Positions 38,771-38,966 of a stretch of 38,966 nt of DNA are shown here, in pieces. The stretch lies in the NCBI GenBank assembly GCA_905235135.1, contig CAJOKR010000027.1, positions 1 through 38,966 of the forward strand, read 5' to 3'. Every line of letters begins with the position of its first letter. The stretch's first letter is position 1. The notes under the pieces are model-generated. The model had not been told where the DNA came from. It made no database searches and saw only the letters and a program-made list of their open reading frames with translations. Source of the DNA: an uncultured Bacteroidales bacterium (GTDB taxonomy: Bacteria; Bacteroidota; Bacteroidia; Bacteroidales; WCHB1-69). Position numbers and translations under genes: made by a program.

Positions 38771-38966
38771 ATCCGTGGCAACTTTATCTCCGCGGATCAC
38801 GCGGATCACGAGGAAAAAATCCGTGAGATACGTGTGATCCGAGGAAACATTATCTCCGCGTATCACTCGGATCACGAGGAAAAAAATCCGTGAGATACGT
38901 GTGATCCGAGGAAACATTATCTCCGCGTATCGCGCGGATCACGAGGAAAAAAATCCGTGAGATACG
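38771..38966. repeat. 67-bp tandem repeat with internal dyad, cut by window edge
   Basis: Units start ATCCGTGAGATACG at 38819, 38886 and 38953 with a period of exactly 67 bp; a shorter related unit (48 bp) precedes them at 38771. Each unit contains inverted sequences GTGATCCGAG and CTCGGATCAC, so each can fold into a hairpin. The array continues past the window. Single relatives occur at 6781, 7118 and 37374. Confidence 0.88.

Noticed and set aside
38771-38966. Possible CRISPR array
   Set aside because: The whole 67-bp unit repeats without unique spacers, and no cas gene is present.
1-38966. tRNA, rRNA, riboswitch, insertion sequence or prophage
   Set aside because: No cloverleaf, conserved riboswitch core, transposase or phage structural gene was recognised by eye; a covariance-model search would be needed to exclude small RNAs.

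Overview
The window reads as a chromosomal segment of an anaerobic member of the Bacteroidales. The evidence is the recurrent Bacteroidetes -7 promoter element (TAnnTTTG, seen upstream of more than fifteen genes), the near absence of Shine-Dalgarno sequences, many secreted proteins and lipoproteins with Bacteroidetes-type signals, a TonB C-terminal domain protein, and two lysine-fermentation genes (kamA and kdd). No rRNA or tRNA genes, prophage, insertion sequence or CRISPR array was recognised.

Layout. 1-1266 is the 5' part of a secreted surface protein running off the left edge. 1.5-3.0 kb holds two tandem SAM methyltransferases. 3.3-7.2 kb is a loose accessory stretch: an AAA/DUF4143 ATPase behind a strong palindrome, a short-chain dehydrogenase, two small lipoproteins, the decayed 3' end of a second dehydrogenase and about 580 bp of non-coding debris. 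A ZIP metal transporter (7.2-8.0 kb) and a type II restriction-modification pair (8.1-10.1 kb) follow.

10.3-19.4 kb is a stress and metal cluster: a permease with a fused heavy-metal-binding domain, hybrid cluster protein with a divergent Crp/Fnr regulator, a four-gene operon (OhrR-type MarR regulator, bacterioferritin-like protein, a 57-residue winged-helix protein, and a metallo-beta-lactamase-rubredoxin fusion), a NimA-like flavin-binding protein and a lipoprotein glutathione peroxidase. Five related GC-rich hairpins follow genes in this cluster, mostly as terminators. Within it, 14.1-15.6 kb is a gene graveyard with at least three truncated genes.

19.4-22.6 kb is a probable operon (low-complexity small protein, guanine deaminase-like amidohydrolase, phytoene-desaturase-like oxidoreductase). 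22.6-27.1 kb carries glnS divergent from yebC, a pRiA4b ORF-3-like gene and miaA. 27.2-27.7 kb holds a DUF4160/DUF2442 pair in which the first gene is interrupted by an in-frame stop. 27.9-35.2 kb carries a secreted subtilase, kdd, ruvX, def, a TPR-like lipoprotein, prs and kamA. KamA and Kdd are steps 1 and 3 of lysine fermentation; the step-2 mutase (KamDE) is not here. 35.3-38.8 kb holds secreted proteins of mostly unknown function and a CPCC-type protein, and the window ends inside a 67-bp tandem repeat.

The intergenic space is rich in structured repeats: palindromes of a TGTAGAGACG family after glnS, yebC, the subtilase and kamA; a 75-bp element in two copies; 7-bp and 22-bp tandem arrays; and dispersed relatives of the 67-bp repeat. 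All functions are inferred from sequence motifs read by eye; no database search was possible.
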